Shown: positions 5,346-5,346 of the stretch, piece by piece
Numbering within the stretch: the first letter of the stretch is position 1
How the letters are laid out: the number at the start of each line of letters is the position of its first letter
From: Methanothrix sp.
Lineage (GTDB): Archaea > Halobacteriota > Methanosarcinia > Methanotrichales > Methanotrichaceae
NCBI GenBank assembly: GCA_012798025.1
Contig: JAAZNX010000216.1
Coordinates: forward strand, 1-5,346
DNA: 5,346 nucleotides
Direction: 5' to 3'
Notes under the pieces: generated by a model
The model's input: the letters and a program-made list of their open reading frames with translations, nothing else
Told to the model about the DNA's origin: nothing
Database searches by the model: none
Translations under genes and position numbers: made by a program

Positions 5346-5346
5346 A

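Noticed and set aside
1..5346. CRISPR array, transposon, tRNA, integration site or defence island.
   Set aside because: No regularly spaced repeats, transposase or integrase, cloverleaf, or defence-type gene was found; all coding content fits ordinary chromosomal methanogen genes.

Overview
The window looks like chromosomal DNA of a methanogenic euryarchaeon. It carries the two sulfopyruvate decarboxylase subunits of coenzyme M biosynthesis, an archaeal-type 7S/SRP RNA, TATA-box promoters set about 25 bp before start codons, and an HTH regulator of the archaeal COG1395 type. A phosphoribulokinase of the methanogen type, a UvrC without the usual C-terminal extension and moderate GC together suggest a Methanothrix (Methanosaeta)-like member of the Methanosarcinales. 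That placement is inference; Methanomicrobiales also carry phosphoribulokinase.

Layout, reading mostly on the minus strand. (1) 5309-3369: a COG1395-type transcriptional regulator, then a phosphoribulokinase after a 42-bp gap. The regulator has a strong TATA box at leaderless spacing. (2) 3066-3320 (+): a small winged-helix protein, convergent with the phosphoribulokinase gene. (3) 3011-2695 (-): a complete signal recognition particle RNA, divergent from the winged-helix gene across a 54-bp spacer that contains one near-palindromic TATA element. It fills what would otherwise look like a roughly 400-bp empty stretch. (4) 2659-1112 (-): uvrC, starting 35 bp after the SRP RNA. (5) 1044 to the left edge (-): comD and comE, 67 bp after uvrC, joined by a 4-base ATGA overlap. 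comE runs off the window within a few residues of its expected end.

Functions: ComD and ComE together form the thiamine-diphosphate enzyme that makes sulfoacetaldehyde for coenzyme M. The phosphoribulokinase makes ribulose-1,5-bisphosphate, pointing to a RuBisCO-linked (reductive hexulose-phosphate) carbon route. UvrC is the nucleotide-excision-repair nuclease, and the SRP RNA serves protein targeting. I found no mobile element, CRISPR array, tRNA or rRNA. Nothing here is a clear new defence or mobile system. The points most worth following are the unannotated SRP RNA with its shared promoter, the apparent domain duplication in the COG1395 regulator beside phosphoribulokinase, and the short UvrC.
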